Of a stretch of DNA of 64,000 nt, positions 29,624-37,696 are shown piece by piece. The translations under genes and the position numbers were made by a program. How positions within the stretch are numbered: position 1 is the stretch's first letter; each line of letters begins with the position of its first letter. Origin of the DNA: Betaproteobacteria bacterium. GTDB taxonomy: Bacteria; Pseudomonadota; Gammaproteobacteria; Burkholderiales; Casimicrobiaceae. The stretch spans positions 124,001 to 188,000 of the forward strand of contig JADJWJ010000022.1 of NCBI GenBank assembly GCA_016716425.1, written 5' to 3'. The notes under the pieces were generated by a model. It had not been told where the DNA came from and did not search any database. It saw only the letters and a list, made by a program, of their open reading frames with translations.

Positions 29624-30115
29624 ATGCCCGCCGCCCGCAAGTCCGCCGCGCCGACCGCCCGCGAACCGACGTACACGATCTCGCAGCTCGCGCACGAGTT
29701 CGCGCTGACGACGCGCGCGATCCGCTTCTACGAAGACCAGGGGCTGCTGGCGCCCGGGCGGCGCGGGCAGGCGCGCGTCTACGGCGAGCGCGAGCGGGTG
29801 CGGCTGAAGCTCATCCTGCGCGGCAAGCGGTTGGGCCTCGCGCTGGCCGAGATCGGCGAGCTCCTCGACCTGTACGAGGTCGGCCGCAACGAGCGCGCGC
29901 AGCTCGCGCTGTTCATCGAGGTGCTCGCCGAGCGGCGCGCGCGCCTCCTGCAGCAGAAGGAAGACATCGACGCCGTGCTTGCCGAAATCGACGGCGTCGA
30001 GCGGGAGTGCCGGCGGCGACTGAAGGACGAGGCCCGGCAGGGGCGGGCCGCCGGACCGGCGGCGCCCGGGGCGGCCGGCGGCGCGCCCGCGGCGCCCGCC
30101 CGCAAGGTGAGTTGA
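29624..30115 (+). CDS. MerR-family transcriptional regulator (LiuR-like)
   Basis: A 163-residue DNA-binding activator/repressor. After a short basic lead (ARKSAAPTARE) comes the MerR winged helix: YTISQLAHEFALTTRAIRFYEDQGLLAPGRRGQARVYGERERVRLKLILRGKRLG, split here by its helix and wing elements. A coiled-coil dimerisation helix (LAERRARLLQQKEDIDAVLAEIDG) and an alanine/glycine-rich tail follow. Position directly before isovaleryl-CoA dehydrogenase suggests the LiuR group that controls branched-chain acid catabolism. Its stop codon overlaps a perfect palindrome inside the next promoter. ATG 29624 is chosen because upstream codons in the frame run through repeat DNA. Confidence 0.92.
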   Translation: MPAARKSAAPTAREPTYTISQLAHEFALTTRAIRFYEDQGLLAPGRRGQARVYGERERVRLKLILRGKRLGLALAEIGELLDLYEVGRNERAQLALFIEVLAERRARLLQQKEDIDAVLAEIDGVERECRRRLKDEARQGRAAGPAAPGAAGGAPAAPARKVS

Positions 30116-30140
30116 CGTTTACGTAAACGTTATGGACAAT
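30112..30140 (+). promoter_or_regulatory. MerR-type promoter/operator for the acyl-CoA operon
   Basis: A -35 box TTGACG (30112-30117) and a -10 box GACAAT (30135-30140) are separated by 17 bases. The perfect 16-bp palindrome ACGTTTACGTAAACGT (30115-30130) fills the spacer and overlaps the last base of the regulator's stop. A symmetric operator between -35 and -10 is the standard arrangement for MerR-family control. I infer that the upstream MerR protein binds here. Transcription would start near 30147, after the ATG at 30132, which excludes that ATG as the thioesterase start. Confidence 0.75.
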
Positions 30141-30209
30141 TTCGGACCGGGCCGGCAGAAGGCGGGCCCCGCGGCGCCGCGATCGGCGCGCAACCGGGAG
30201 GCGGGCGCG

Positions 30210-30665
30210 ATGTCCGAGCGCGTGTTCGTGCCGAAGGATCCGGACTACGAGTCGCGCATCCGCGCGAGCTTCGCCCGGCAGGGCGCGATGCGCCTCATCG
30301 GCGCGCGGCTCGACGAGGTCGCGCCGGGCTACTGCGCGATTTCGCTCGTGCCGCGGCCGGAGGTCGCGCAGCAGCACGGCTACGTGCACGCCGGGGTCGT
30401 CGGGGCGATCGTCGACTCGGCCGGCGGCTACGCCGGGTTCACGCTGTTCCCGGCGGGCAGCTCCGTGCTGACGGTCGAGTTCAAGCTGAACCTCCTGGCG
30501 CCCGCGGAAGGCGACCTGCTGGTCGCCGAGGGCTTCGTCGTCAAGCCGGGGCGCACGCTCGCCATCACCCGCGGTGAGGTGCACGCCGAGCACGGCGGCC
30601 GGCGCACGCTGGTCGCACTGATGCAGCAGACGCTGATGGTGATGCACGGCAAGGCCGACGCGTGA
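30210..30665 (+). CDS. PaaI-family hotdog thioesterase
   Basis: A 151-residue hotdog-fold acyl-CoA thioesterase. The helix and active-site region HGYVHAGVVGAIVDSAGGYAG (residues about 54-74) carries the conserved HG...H/G motif, followed by beta strands VLTVEFKLNLLAPAEGD and RTLAITRGEVHAE. ATG 30210 has GGGAGG eight bases upstream. An earlier ATG at 30132 lies in the promoter. It is the first gene after the MerR-type promoter and 43 bases before isovaleryl-CoA dehydrogenase, so it probably releases CoA from acyl intermediates of that pathway. Actual chain specificity is unknown. Confidence 0.9.
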   Translation: MSERVFVPKDPDYESRIRASFARQGAMRLIGARLDEVAPGYCAISLVPRPEVAQQHGYVHAGVVGAIVDSAGGYAGFTLFPAGSSVLTVEFKLNLLAPAEGDLLVAEGFVVKPGRTLAITRGEVHAEHGGRRTLVALMQQTLMVMHGKADA

Positions 30666-30708
30666 CGCGGCCGCCGCCGCGCGGTCCCGACGAACGAACG
30701 GAGCGACG

Positions 30709-31875
30709 ATGCGCAACTTCCCTTCGCTGTCCTTCCACCACGGCGAGACGATCGACATGCTGCGCGCGACGGTCGCGCAATTCGCCGCCGACGAGATCGC
30801 GCCGCGCGCCGCCGACATCGACCGCGCGAACCAGTTCCCGCACGACCTGTGGCGGAAGATGGGCGACCTCGGCGTCCTCGGGATCACGGTCGAGGACGAG
30901 TATGGCGGCGCCGGAATGGGCTACCTCGCGCACTGCGTGGCGATGGAGGAGATCTCGCGCGCGTCCGCTTCCGTCGGCCTCTCCTACGGCGCGCACTCGA
31001 ACCTGTGCGTCAACCAGATCCGCCGCAACGGCAGCGAGGCGCAGAAGCGCAGGTACCTGCCGAAGCTCGTCAGCGGCGAGCACGTCGGCGCGCTCGCGAT
31101 GAGCGAGCCCAACTCGGGCTCGGACGTCGTGTCGATGCGCCTGCGGGCGGAGCGCCGCGGTGACCGCTACGTGTTGAACGGCAGCAAGATGTGGATCACC
31201 AACGGGCCGGACGCCGACACGCTGGTCGTGTACGCGAAGACCGACCCGGACGCCGGCCCGCGCGGGATCACCGCGTTCCTGATCGAACAGGGCATGAGAG
31301 GCTTTTCCACGGCCCAGAAGCTCGACAAGCTCGGCATGCGCGGGTCGAACACCTGCGAGCTCGTGTTCCAGGACTGCGAGGTACCGGCGGAGAACGTCCT
31401 CGGCGCCGAGGGGCGCGGCGTCAACGTGCTGATGAGCGGGCTCGACTACGAGCGCGCCGTGCTCGCGGCGGGGCCGCTCGGCATCATGGCGGCGTGCATG
31501 GACGTCGTGCTGCCGTACGTGCACGAGCGCTCGCAGTTCGGGCAGCCGATCGGCGAGTTCCAGCTGATGCAGGGCAAGATCGCCGACATGTACTCGACGA
31601 TGATGGCGTGCAAGGCGTACGTGTACGCGGTTGCGCAGGCGTGCGACCGCGGCGAGACGACGCGCAAGGACGCCGCCGGCGCGATCCTGTACGCGGCGGA
31701 GAAGGCGACGTGGATGGCCGGCGAGGCGATCCAGGCGCTCGGCGGCAACGGCTACATCAACGAGTACGCGACCGGGCGGCTGTGGCGCGACGCCAAGCTC
31801 TACGAAATCGGCGCCGGCACGAGCGAAATCCGGCGGATGCTGATCGGACGCGAGCTGTTCAACGAAACGAAATAG
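30709..31875 (+). CDS. liuA: Isovaleryl-CoA dehydrogenase
   Basis: FAD enzyme that oxidises isovaleryl-CoA to 3-methylcrotonyl-CoA in leucine breakdown. It has the acyl-CoA dehydrogenase blocks AMSEPNSGSDVVSM and KMWITNGPDADTLVVYAK. The catalytic base supports the specific call: isovaleryl-CoA dehydrogenases carry it in the LDxER helix, here GLDYERAVLA, whereas the C-terminal position used by other family members is non-acidic, here EIGAGTSEIRR in place of YEGTS. 388 residues is normal. The thiolase follows after 10 bases. The carboxylase genes liuB/liuD are not in the window. Confidence 0.94.
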   Translation: MRNFPSLSFHHGETIDMLRATVAQFAADEIAPRAADIDRANQFPHDLWRKMGDLGVLGITVEDEYGGAGMGYLAHCVAMEEISRASASVGLSYGAHSNLCVNQIRRNGSEAQKRRYLPKLVSGEHVGALAMSEPNSGSDVVSMRLRAERRGDRYVLNGSKMWITNGPDADTLVVYAKTDPDAGPRGITAFLIEQGMRGFSTAQKLDKLGMRGSNTCELVFQDCEVPAENVLGAEGRGVNVLMSGLDYERAVLAAGPLGIMAACMDVVLPYVHERSQFGQPIGEFQLMQGKIADMYSTMMACKAYVYAVAQACDRGETTRKDAAGAILYAAEKATWMAGEAIQALGGNGYINEYATGRLWRDAKLYEIGAGTSEIRRMLIGRELFNETK

Positions 31876-31885
31876 GCCAACCACC

Positions 31886-33070
31886 ATGAGCAACGATCCC
31901 ATCGTCATCGTCGGTGCCGCGCGAACACCCATGGCCGGGTTCCAGGGCGACTTCGCATCGCTGGCCGCGAGCGACCTGGGCGCCGTCGCGATCCGGGCCG
32001 CCGTGGAGCGCGCAGGCGTCGCACCGGCCGACGTCGAGAAGCTTTACTTCGGGTGCGTGCTGCCGGCGGGACAGGGCCAGGCGCCGGCGCGGCAGGCAGC
32101 GTTGAAGGCGGGCCTGCCGAACACCGTCGGCTGCACGACCGTCAACAAGATGTGCGGCTCGGCGATGGAGGCCACGATCGTCGCGCACGACGCGCTCGTC
32201 GCCGGCGCGGCCGACGTGATGGTCGCCGGCGGCATGGAGAGCATGTCCAACGCGCCGTACCTGATGCCCAAGGCGCGCGCCGGCTACCGGATGGGGCACC
32301 AGCAGGTGCTCGACCACATGTTCTACGACGGCCTCGAGGACGCGTACGACAAGGGTCGCCTGATGGGCACGTTCGCCGAGGACTGCGCGGGCAAGTACGC
32401 GTTCACGCGCGAAGCGCAGGACGCCTTCGCGCTGGCATCGCTGTCGCGCGCGCTCGCCGCCAACAACGACGGCACGTTCGCGTGGGAGATCGCGCCGGTC
32501 ACGGTTTCCGGCCGCAAGGGCGACGTCGTGATCGACCGCGACGAGCAGCCGGCGAAAGCGTCACCCGACAAGATCCCGCAGTTGAAGCCCGCGTTTCGCA
32601 AGGACGGCACGGTCACCGCCGCCAACTCGAGCTCGATCTCCGACGGCGCCGCGGCGCTGGTGCTGATGCGGCGGTCGCAGGCCGAGCGGCGCGGGTTGAA
32701 GCCGCTCGCCGTGATCGTCGCGCACGCGACGCACGCGCAGGAGCCCGCATGGTTCTCGACGGCGCCGGTCGGCGCGATCGAGAAGCTCTACCGGAAGACG
32801 GGCTGGACGACGAACGACGTCGACCTCTTCGAGATCAACGAGGCGTTCGCCGTCGTCACGATGGCGGCGATGAAGGAGCACGGCCTCGCGCACGAGAACG
32901 TCAACGTCCACGGCGGCGCGTGCGCGCTCGGCCACCCGATCGGCGCGTCGGGCGCGCGGATCCTCGTGACGCTGCTGGGCGCGCTGCGCAAGCGCGGCAA
33001 GCGGCGCGGCGTCGCGTCGCTGTGCATCGGCGGCGGCGAGGCGACCGCGTTGGCGATCGAGCTCCTGTGA
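31886..33070 (+). CDS. Acetyl-CoA acetyltransferase (thiolase)
   Basis: Thiolase of 394 residues that cleaves or forms acetoacetyl-CoA or a related 3-ketoacyl-CoA. Nucleophile Cys90 is in NKMCGSAMEA; the C-terminal active-site blocks are NVNVHGGACALGHPIGASGAR and the second cysteine in SLCIGGGEATA. GGMESMSNAPYLMPKAR is typical of the biosynthetic/degradative AtoB-like group. In the operon it could finish leucine-derived acetoacetate use after CoA transfer, or condense acetyl-CoA for PHA synthesis; the sequence does not decide. Confidence 0.95.
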   Translation: MSNDPIVIVGAARTPMAGFQGDFASLAASDLGAVAIRAAVERAGVAPADVEKLYFGCVLPAGQGQAPARQAALKAGLPNTVGCTTVNKMCGSAMEATIVAHDALVAGAADVMVAGGMESMSNAPYLMPKARAGYRMGHQQVLDHMFYDGLEDAYDKGRLMGTFAEDCAGKYAFTREAQDAFALASLSRALAANNDGTFAWEIAPVTVSGRKGDVVIDRDEQPAKASPDKIPQLKPAFRKDGTVTAANSSSISDGAAALVLMRRSQAERRGLKPLAVIVAHATHAQEPAWFSTAPVGAIEKLYRKTGWTTNDVDLFEINEAFAVVTMAAMKEHGLAHENVNVHGGACALGHPIGASGARILVTLLGALRKRGKRRGVASLCIGGGEATALAIELL

Positions 33071-33080
33071 GGAGGCGCGC

Positions 33081-33716
33081 ATGATGCCGTGGTCCGACTT
33101 CTGGCTGTTCGTGGTGGCCTGCGTGCTGCTGGTGCTGACGCCGGGGCCGAACCTGCTGTACCTGATCTCCCGCACGCTGTGCCAGGGACGGGCGGCCGGC
33201 GTCGTGTCGCTGGCCGGCACGACCACGGGTTTCCTCGTACACATCGTCGCGGCGGCGCTGGGGCTCTCGGTCGTGTTCGTCACGATCCCGGTGCTCTTCG
33301 ACGTCGTACGCTGGGCGGGCGCGGCCTACCTGCTGTACCTCGCGTGGGACGCCGTGCGGCCGCAGGGCAGCGGAGGTCTCTTCGCCCGCCGCGACCTGCC
33401 CGGAGTGCCGCGCTGGACGCTCTACCGGACCGGGATCCTCACGAGCATCCTCAACCCGAAGGTGGCGCTCTTCTACCTTGCGCTCTTTCCGCAGTTCGTC
33501 GACCCGGCGCGCGGCAGCGTCCTGCTGCAGTCGCTGTTCCTGGGCGCCGTGCAGATCGCGATCGCCGTCGTCGGCGACCTCATGTTCGTGCTCGCGGCCG
33601 CGCAGGCGGCGCGCTGGCTGGCCGACCGGCCGTTGTGGACGGCGGCGCAGCGCTGGGTGCAGGCCGGCGTGTTCGCGGCGATCGCGGCGAAGCTCGCGCT
33701 CGACGCACGGCGCTGA
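33081..33716 (+). CDS. LysE/RhtB-family amino-acid exporter
   Basis: A 211-residue inner-membrane protein with about six hydrophobic segments: FWLFVVACVLLVLTPGPNLLYLI (with the family motif TPGPN), the GFLVHIVAAALGLSVVFV segment, RWAGAAYLLYLAW, then TGILTSILNPKVALFYLALFPQF, IAIAVVGDLMFVLAAA and a last helix. ILNPKVALFF-like sequence is diagnostic of LysE/RhtB. It begins 10 bases after the thiolase with GAGGAG upstream, so it belongs to the operon. Export of an amino acid or a related pathway metabolite is plausible. Confidence 0.92.
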   Translation: MMPWSDFWLFVVACVLLVLTPGPNLLYLISRTLCQGRAAGVVSLAGTTTGFLVHIVAAALGLSVVFVTIPVLFDVVRWAGAAYLLYLAWDAVRPQGSGGLFARRDLPGVPRWTLYRTGILTSILNPKVALFYLALFPQFVDPARGSVLLQSLFLGAVQIAIAVVGDLMFVLAAAQAARWLADRPLWTAAQRWVQAGVFAAIAAKLALDARR

Positions 33717-33735
33717 TGGAACGGGGAGCCAACGC

Positions 33736-34869
33736 ATGTTGCTGAACGAAGAACAGCAGCTCGTGCGCGACACGATGCGTGCGTTCGCGCGGGAGCAACT
33801 CGCGCCGAACGCCGCGCGCTGGGACCGCGAGGCGCACTTCCCGCGCGAGGAGCTCCGGGCGCTCGGCGAGCTGGGCGCGATGGGGGTGGTCGTGCCCGAG
33901 CGTTGGGGCGGCGCCGGAATGGACTACGTGTCGCTCGCGGTGACGATGGAAGAGATCGCGGCGGGCGATGGCGCGACGTCGACGATCCTGAGCGTGCAGA
34001 ACTCGGTCGTCTGCGGGCCGATTCTCGCCTTCGGCACCGACGCGCAGAAGGAGCGGTACTTGAAGCCTCTCGCGCGCGGCGAGCGGCTCGGGTGCTTCTG
34101 CCTGACCGAGCCGCACGTCGGCTCCGACGCGGGCGCCATCGCGACGCGCGCCGAGCGGCGCGGCGACCGCTACGTGCTGAACGGCGTCAAGCAGTTCATC
34201 ACGTCCGGCAAGAACGCCGACGTCGCCGTCGTGTTCGCCGTCACCGACCGGACGGCGGGCAAGAAGGGGATCTCCGGGTTCATCGTCGACACGGCCTCCG
34301 CCGGCTACGTCGTCGCGCGCGTCGAGGAGAAGCTGGGCCAGCACGCGTCCGACACCGCGCAGATCGTGTTCGAGAACTGCGAGGTGCCGGCGGCGAACCT
34401 GCTGGGTCCGGAAGGGGCCGGCTACCGGATCGCGTTGTCCAACCTGGAGGGCGGGCGCATCGGCATCGCGGCGCAGGCCGTCGGCATGGCGCAGGCCGCG
34501 CTCGACGCCGCGCTCGCGTACGCGCGCGAGCGCGTAAGCTTCGGCAAGCCGATCGTCGAGCACCAGGCGGTCAACTTCCGGCTGGCCGACATGGCCGTGC
34601 AGATCGAGGCCGCGCGCCAGCTCGTCTGGCACGCGGCGGCGCTGCGCGACGCCGGGCGGCCGTGTCTGAAGGAGGCGTCGATGGCGAAGCTCTTCGCCAC
34701 CGAGATGGCCGAGCGCGTGTGCTCGGACGCGATCCAGGTCCACGGCGGCTACGGCTACGTCGCCGACTTCCCGGTCGAGCGCATCTACCGCGACGTCCGC
34801 GTCTGCCAGATCTACGAGGGCACCAGCGACATCCAGCGCCTCGTCATCGGCCGGGCGCTGGCGGGCTGA
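33736..34869 (+). CDS. Acyl-CoA dehydrogenase
   Basis: A second FAD acyl-CoA dehydrogenase, 377 residues, of the short/branched-chain type. It contains CFCLTEPHVGSDAGAI, GVKQFITSGKNADVAVVFAV and ALAYARERVSFGKPI. Unlike the isovaleryl enzyme upstream, the catalytic Glu is at the C-terminal site in QIYEGTSDIQRLVIGRAL, so it probably acts on straight or 2-methyl-branched short acyl-CoA. ATG 33736 follows GGGGAG by about seven bases; a longer frame runs back through the exporter gene and is a shadow. Confidence 0.93.
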   Translation: MLLNEEQQLVRDTMRAFAREQLAPNAARWDREAHFPREELRALGELGAMGVVVPERWGGAGMDYVSLAVTMEEIAAGDGATSTILSVQNSVVCGPILAFGTDAQKERYLKPLARGERLGCFCLTEPHVGSDAGAIATRAERRGDRYVLNGVKQFITSGKNADVAVVFAVTDRTAGKKGISGFIVDTASAGYVVARVEEKLGQHASDTAQIVFENCEVPAANLLGPEGAGYRIALSNLEGGRIGIAAQAVGMAQAALDAALAYARERVSFGKPIVEHQAVNFRLADMAVQIEAARQLVWHAAALRDAGRPCLKEASMAKLFATEMAERVCSDAIQVHGGYGYVADFPVERIYRDVRVCQIYEGTSDIQRLVIGRALAG

Positions 34870-34930
34870 GCCTCCGGGTCCCCGGTATCATCGCAGCGAT
34901 TCCACCGACGTCCTCGGCAACGGAGAGTCC

Positions 34931-35536
34931 ATGAGCGGCAGCCCCCTCCAGTTCTTCTTCGATTTCTCGTCGCCGTACGGCTACCTCGCCGCGCAGAAGA
35001 TCGACGCGCTGGCGGCGCAGCACGGGCGCACCGTCGACTGGCGGCCGATGCTGCTCGGTGTCGTGTTCAAGCAGACCGGCGGCGCACCGCTGACCGAGGT
35101 GCCGGTGAAGGGGCCGTACTCGAAGCACGACTTCGCGCGCAGCGCCCGCTTTCACGGCATCGAGTTCCGCATGCCGCCGGTGTTCCCGATCCCGGCGCAG
35201 GCGCCCGCGCGGATCGTGCTGTGGGCGAAGCAGGGCAACGCCGCCGGTGCGGCGCAGGTGGCGAAGGCGCTCTACCGCGCGTATTTCGTCGACGGCCTCG
35301 ACATCTCGCAGCCGGACGTGGCGGCCGAGGTCGCCGGTCGCGCGGGCTTCGACGCGGCGGCCGCGCGCGCGGCGGTCGACGACCCGGCGATCAAGGACGC
35401 GCTGCGGCGCGAGGTCGAGGCGGCGATCGCCGCCGGCGTGTTCGGCTCGCCGTTCGTCATCGTCGACGGCGAGCCGTTCTGGGGCATGGACCGCTTCGAC
35501 CAGCTCGAGCGCTGGCTGGCGCGAGGGCCCTTCTGA
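34931..35536 (+). CDS. 2-hydroxychromene-2-carboxylate isomerase-like (kappa GST fold)
   Basis: A 201-residue DsbA-fold/kappa-class GST family protein. The N-terminal strand and loop FFFDFSSPYGYLAAQKI hold the catalytic serine position; the thioredoxin fold ends with FGSPFVIVDGEPFWGMDRFDQLERWL. Characterised relatives isomerise 2-hydroxychromene-2-carboxylate with glutathione in naphthalene degradation, but no aromatic-degradation genes are visible here, so the real substrate is unknown. GAGAG precedes ATG by seven bases. A second, divergent member lies at 38.9 kb. Confidence 0.9.
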   Translation: MSGSPLQFFFDFSSPYGYLAAQKIDALAAQHGRTVDWRPMLLGVVFKQTGGAPLTEVPVKGPYSKHDFARSARFHGIEFRMPPVFPIPAQAPARIVLWAKQGNAAGAAQVAKALYRAYFVDGLDISQPDVAAEVAGRAGFDAAAARAAVDDPAIKDALRREVEAAIAAGVFGSPFVIVDGEPFWGMDRFDQLERWLARGPF

Positions 35537-35541
35537 CCGCG

Positions 35542-36177
35542 ATGGCCGAGTACACGCTGTACGCATTCGCGCAGTCGGGCAACGCGTACAAGCCCGCGCT
35601 GATGCTGGAGCTGGCCGGTGCGGACTGGGCGCCGCGCTTCGTCGACTACTTCGGCGGCGAGACGCGCACGCCCGAATACCGCGCGATCAACGTGATGGGC
35701 GAGGCGCCGGTGCTCGAGCACCGCGGGCTGCGCCTCACGCAGTCGGGCGTCATCCTCGACTACCTCGCGGGCACGCTGGGCCGCTTCGGCCCGCGCGACG
35801 GCGACGAACGGCGCGAAGTTCTGCGCTGGCTGCTCTTCGACAACCACAAGCTGACGAGCTACACGGCGACGTACCGGTTCATGCGCACGTTCGCGCAGGA
35901 TCCCGATCCCGGCGCGCTGGCGGAGTTCCGCAGGCGTGCGGAGGCTGCGTGGGGCGTTCTCGACGCGCACCTCGCCGGCCGGCACTACGTCGTCGGCGAC
36001 GGCCTCACGATCGCCGACCTCTCGCTCGCCGGCTACCTGTTCTGGCCGGACGAGATCGGTGTCGACTGGTCGGCCTACCCGAACATCGCCGCGTGGCTCG
36101 CGCGCATCGCCGCGACACCGCGCTGGCGGCACCCTTACGAACTGCTGCCGGGGCATCCGCGCCCGGCGGCCGCGTGA
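35542..36177 (+). CDS. Glutathione S-transferase
   Basis: A 211-residue two-domain GST. The N-terminal thioredoxin-like domain has YTLYAFAQSGNAYKPALMLEL, the cis-proline block GEAPVLEHRGLRLTQSGVILDYL with the glutathione-binding QS pair, then an all-helical C-terminal domain with HYVVGDGLTIADLSLAGYL. It begins 5 bases after the kappa-GST-like gene, so the two glutathione-linked enzymes are likely translated from one message. Substrate unknown. Confidence 0.93.
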   Translation: MAEYTLYAFAQSGNAYKPALMLELAGADWAPRFVDYFGGETRTPEYRAINVMGEAPVLEHRGLRLTQSGVILDYLAGTLGRFGPRDGDERREVLRWLLFDNHKLTSYTATYRFMRTFAQDPDPGALAEFRRRAEAAWGVLDAHLAGRHYVVGDGLTIADLSLAGYLFWPDEIGVDWSAYPNIAAWLARIAATPRWRHPYELLPGHPRPAAA

Positions 36178-36190
36178 AGCGAGGAAACCC

Positions 36191-37027
36191 ATGGCAAGGA
36201 AGAAGGCAGCGCCGGCCCCCGCCGGCTACACGACCATCGACGTGGCGATCCGCAACGGCATCGGCATCGTGTCGCTCGACCGGCCCGACGTCCACAACGC
36301 GTTCGACGACACGCTGATCGCCGAACTCACCGAAGCGCTCGGCGCGCTCGCGCGCGACGATACCGCGCGTGTGGTCGTGCTCGCCGGCAACGGGCCGACG
36401 TTCTGCGCCGGTGCCGACCTGAACTGGATGAAGAAGGCCGCCGGCTACAGCCGCGCGCAGAACACCGCGGACGCGAAGGCGCTCGCGCTGATGCTGCGCA
36501 CGCTTGCCGAGCTGCCGAAGCCGACGGTCGCGCGCGTGCACGGCGCCGCGTACGGCGGCGGCGTCGGGCTCACCGCGTGCTGCGACATCGCGGTCGCGGC
36601 GGTCGAGGCGAAGTTCGCGCTGTCGGAGGCGAAGCTCGGTATCATCCCGGCGACGATCTCGCCGTACGTGATCCGCGCGATCGGCGCGCGGCAGGCGTCA
36701 CGCTTTTTCCTGACCGCCGAGCGGTTCGACGCGGCCGAGGCGTTCCGGATCGGCCTCGTCCACGACATCGTGCCGATCGCGCAGCTCGACGACCGCGTCA
36801 ACGAGTTGCTGGGGCCGCTGCTCGTCGCCGGCCCGAACGCGCAGCGCGAGTGCAAGGCGCTGATCCGCGCCGTCGCGGACCGACCGGTCGACGCGAAGGT
36901 CGTCGCGGACACCGTGCGCCGAATCGCCGCGGTGCGCTCGACCCCGGAAGCGAAGGAAGGCATGGCGGCGTTCCTCGGCAAGCGCGCGGCGGCGTGGGTG
37001 CCCGCCGCGCTCGCCGACGCGAAATGA
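36191..37027 (+). CDS. liuC: Methylglutaconyl-CoA hydratase-like enoyl-CoA hydratase
   Basis: Crotonase-fold protein of 278 residues. The oxyanion-hole segments are FCAGADLNWMKKAAGYS and VHGAAYGGGVGLTACCDIAVA, and FALSEAKLGIIPATISPYV carries the second catalytic-acid region. ADLNWMK is characteristic of methylglutaconyl-CoA hydratase, which makes HMG-CoA in leucine degradation, in keeping with the isovaleryl-CoA dehydrogenase in the operon. An extra 20-residue lysine/alanine-rich lead (ARKKAAPAPAG) is present. GAGG lies about six bases before ATG. Its TGA overlaps the next gene's ATG. Confidence 0.88.
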   Translation: MARKKAAPAPAGYTTIDVAIRNGIGIVSLDRPDVHNAFDDTLIAELTEALGALARDDTARVVVLAGNGPTFCAGADLNWMKKAAGYSRAQNTADAKALALMLRTLAELPKPTVARVHGAAYGGGVGLTACCDIAVAAVEAKFALSEAKLGIIPATISPYVIRAIGARQASRFFLTAERFDAAEAFRIGLVHDIVPIAQLDDRVNELLGPLLVAGPNAQRECKALIRAVADRPVDAKVVADTVRRIAAVRSTPEAKEGMAAFLGKRAAAWVPAALADAK

Positions 37028-37656
37028 CCCCTTCGCTCGCCGCGCTGGACACGCTGCAGCTCGTCGCGCTGGCGGCCGCACTCGGCTGGGCGAGCGGCCT
37101 GCGCCTCTACGCGGTGCTGTTCATCGTCGGCGGCGCGGGCTACCTCGACTGGGTGGACCTGCCTGCCGGGCTCGCGGTGCTCGCGCATCCGCTGGTGCTC
37201 GCGGCGTCGGGCTTCATGTGCGCGGTCGAGTTCTTCGCCGACAAGATTCCGGGTGTGGACTCGGCGTGGGACGTCGTGCAGACGTTCATCCGCATTCCCG
37301 CAGGGGCCGCGCTTGCCGCGAGCGTCTTCGGCGAGTCGTCGACGGCCGCGATGCTGGCGGCGGCGATCGTCGGCGGTACGCTCGCGGCGGGCAGCCACGC
37401 CGCGAAGACCGGCGGGCGCGCGGTCATCAACACGTCGCCGGAGCCGTTCTCGAACTGGACCGCGTCGTTCGGGGAGGAACTGGCCGTCGGCACCGTGCTG
37501 TGGCTCGCGTTCGCGTATCCGGTGGCGGCGCTCGTCGTGCTGGCGCTGCTCGTTGTGCTGATGATCTGGCTGCTGCCCAAGGTCTGGCGCGCGCTGCGTG
37601 CGATCGCGCGCCGGATCGGCGCCGCGTTCGGCAGCGGCGAGCACACGTCGCCGTGA
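37024..37656 (+). CDS. DUF4126-family membrane protein
   Basis: A 210-residue membrane protein of unknown function with the DUF4126 pattern: LAAALGWASGLRLYAVLFIVG at the N-terminus, EFFADKIPGVDSAWD, then ATHAAKT-like GSHAAKTGGRAVINTSPEPFSNW, and a hydrophobic pair of helices ELAVGTVLWLAFAYPVAALVVLALLVVLMIW split by a short turn. The start ATG overlaps the stop of the upstream hydratase gene (ATGA), implying translational coupling. No function is known for the family. Confidence 0.88.
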   Translation: MTPSLAALDTLQLVALAAALGWASGLRLYAVLFIVGGAGYLDWVDLPAGLAVLAHPLVLAASGFMCAVEFFADKIPGVDSAWDVVQTFIRIPAGAALAASVFGESSTAAMLAAAIVGGTLAAGSHAAKTGGRAVINTSPEPFSNWTASFGEELAVGTVLWLAFAYPVAALVVLALLVVLMIWLLPKVWRALRAIARRIGAAFGSGEHTSP

Positions 37657-37696
37657 CGCACGCGCGGCGCGGCCGATCCGTACCGGTGCGATCCGC

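Noticed and set aside
30132..30209. ATG 30132 as the thioesterase start
   Set aside because: It lies between the -35 and the predicted transcription start, has no ribosome-binding site, and the family domain begins after ATG 30210, which has GGGAGG at good spacing.
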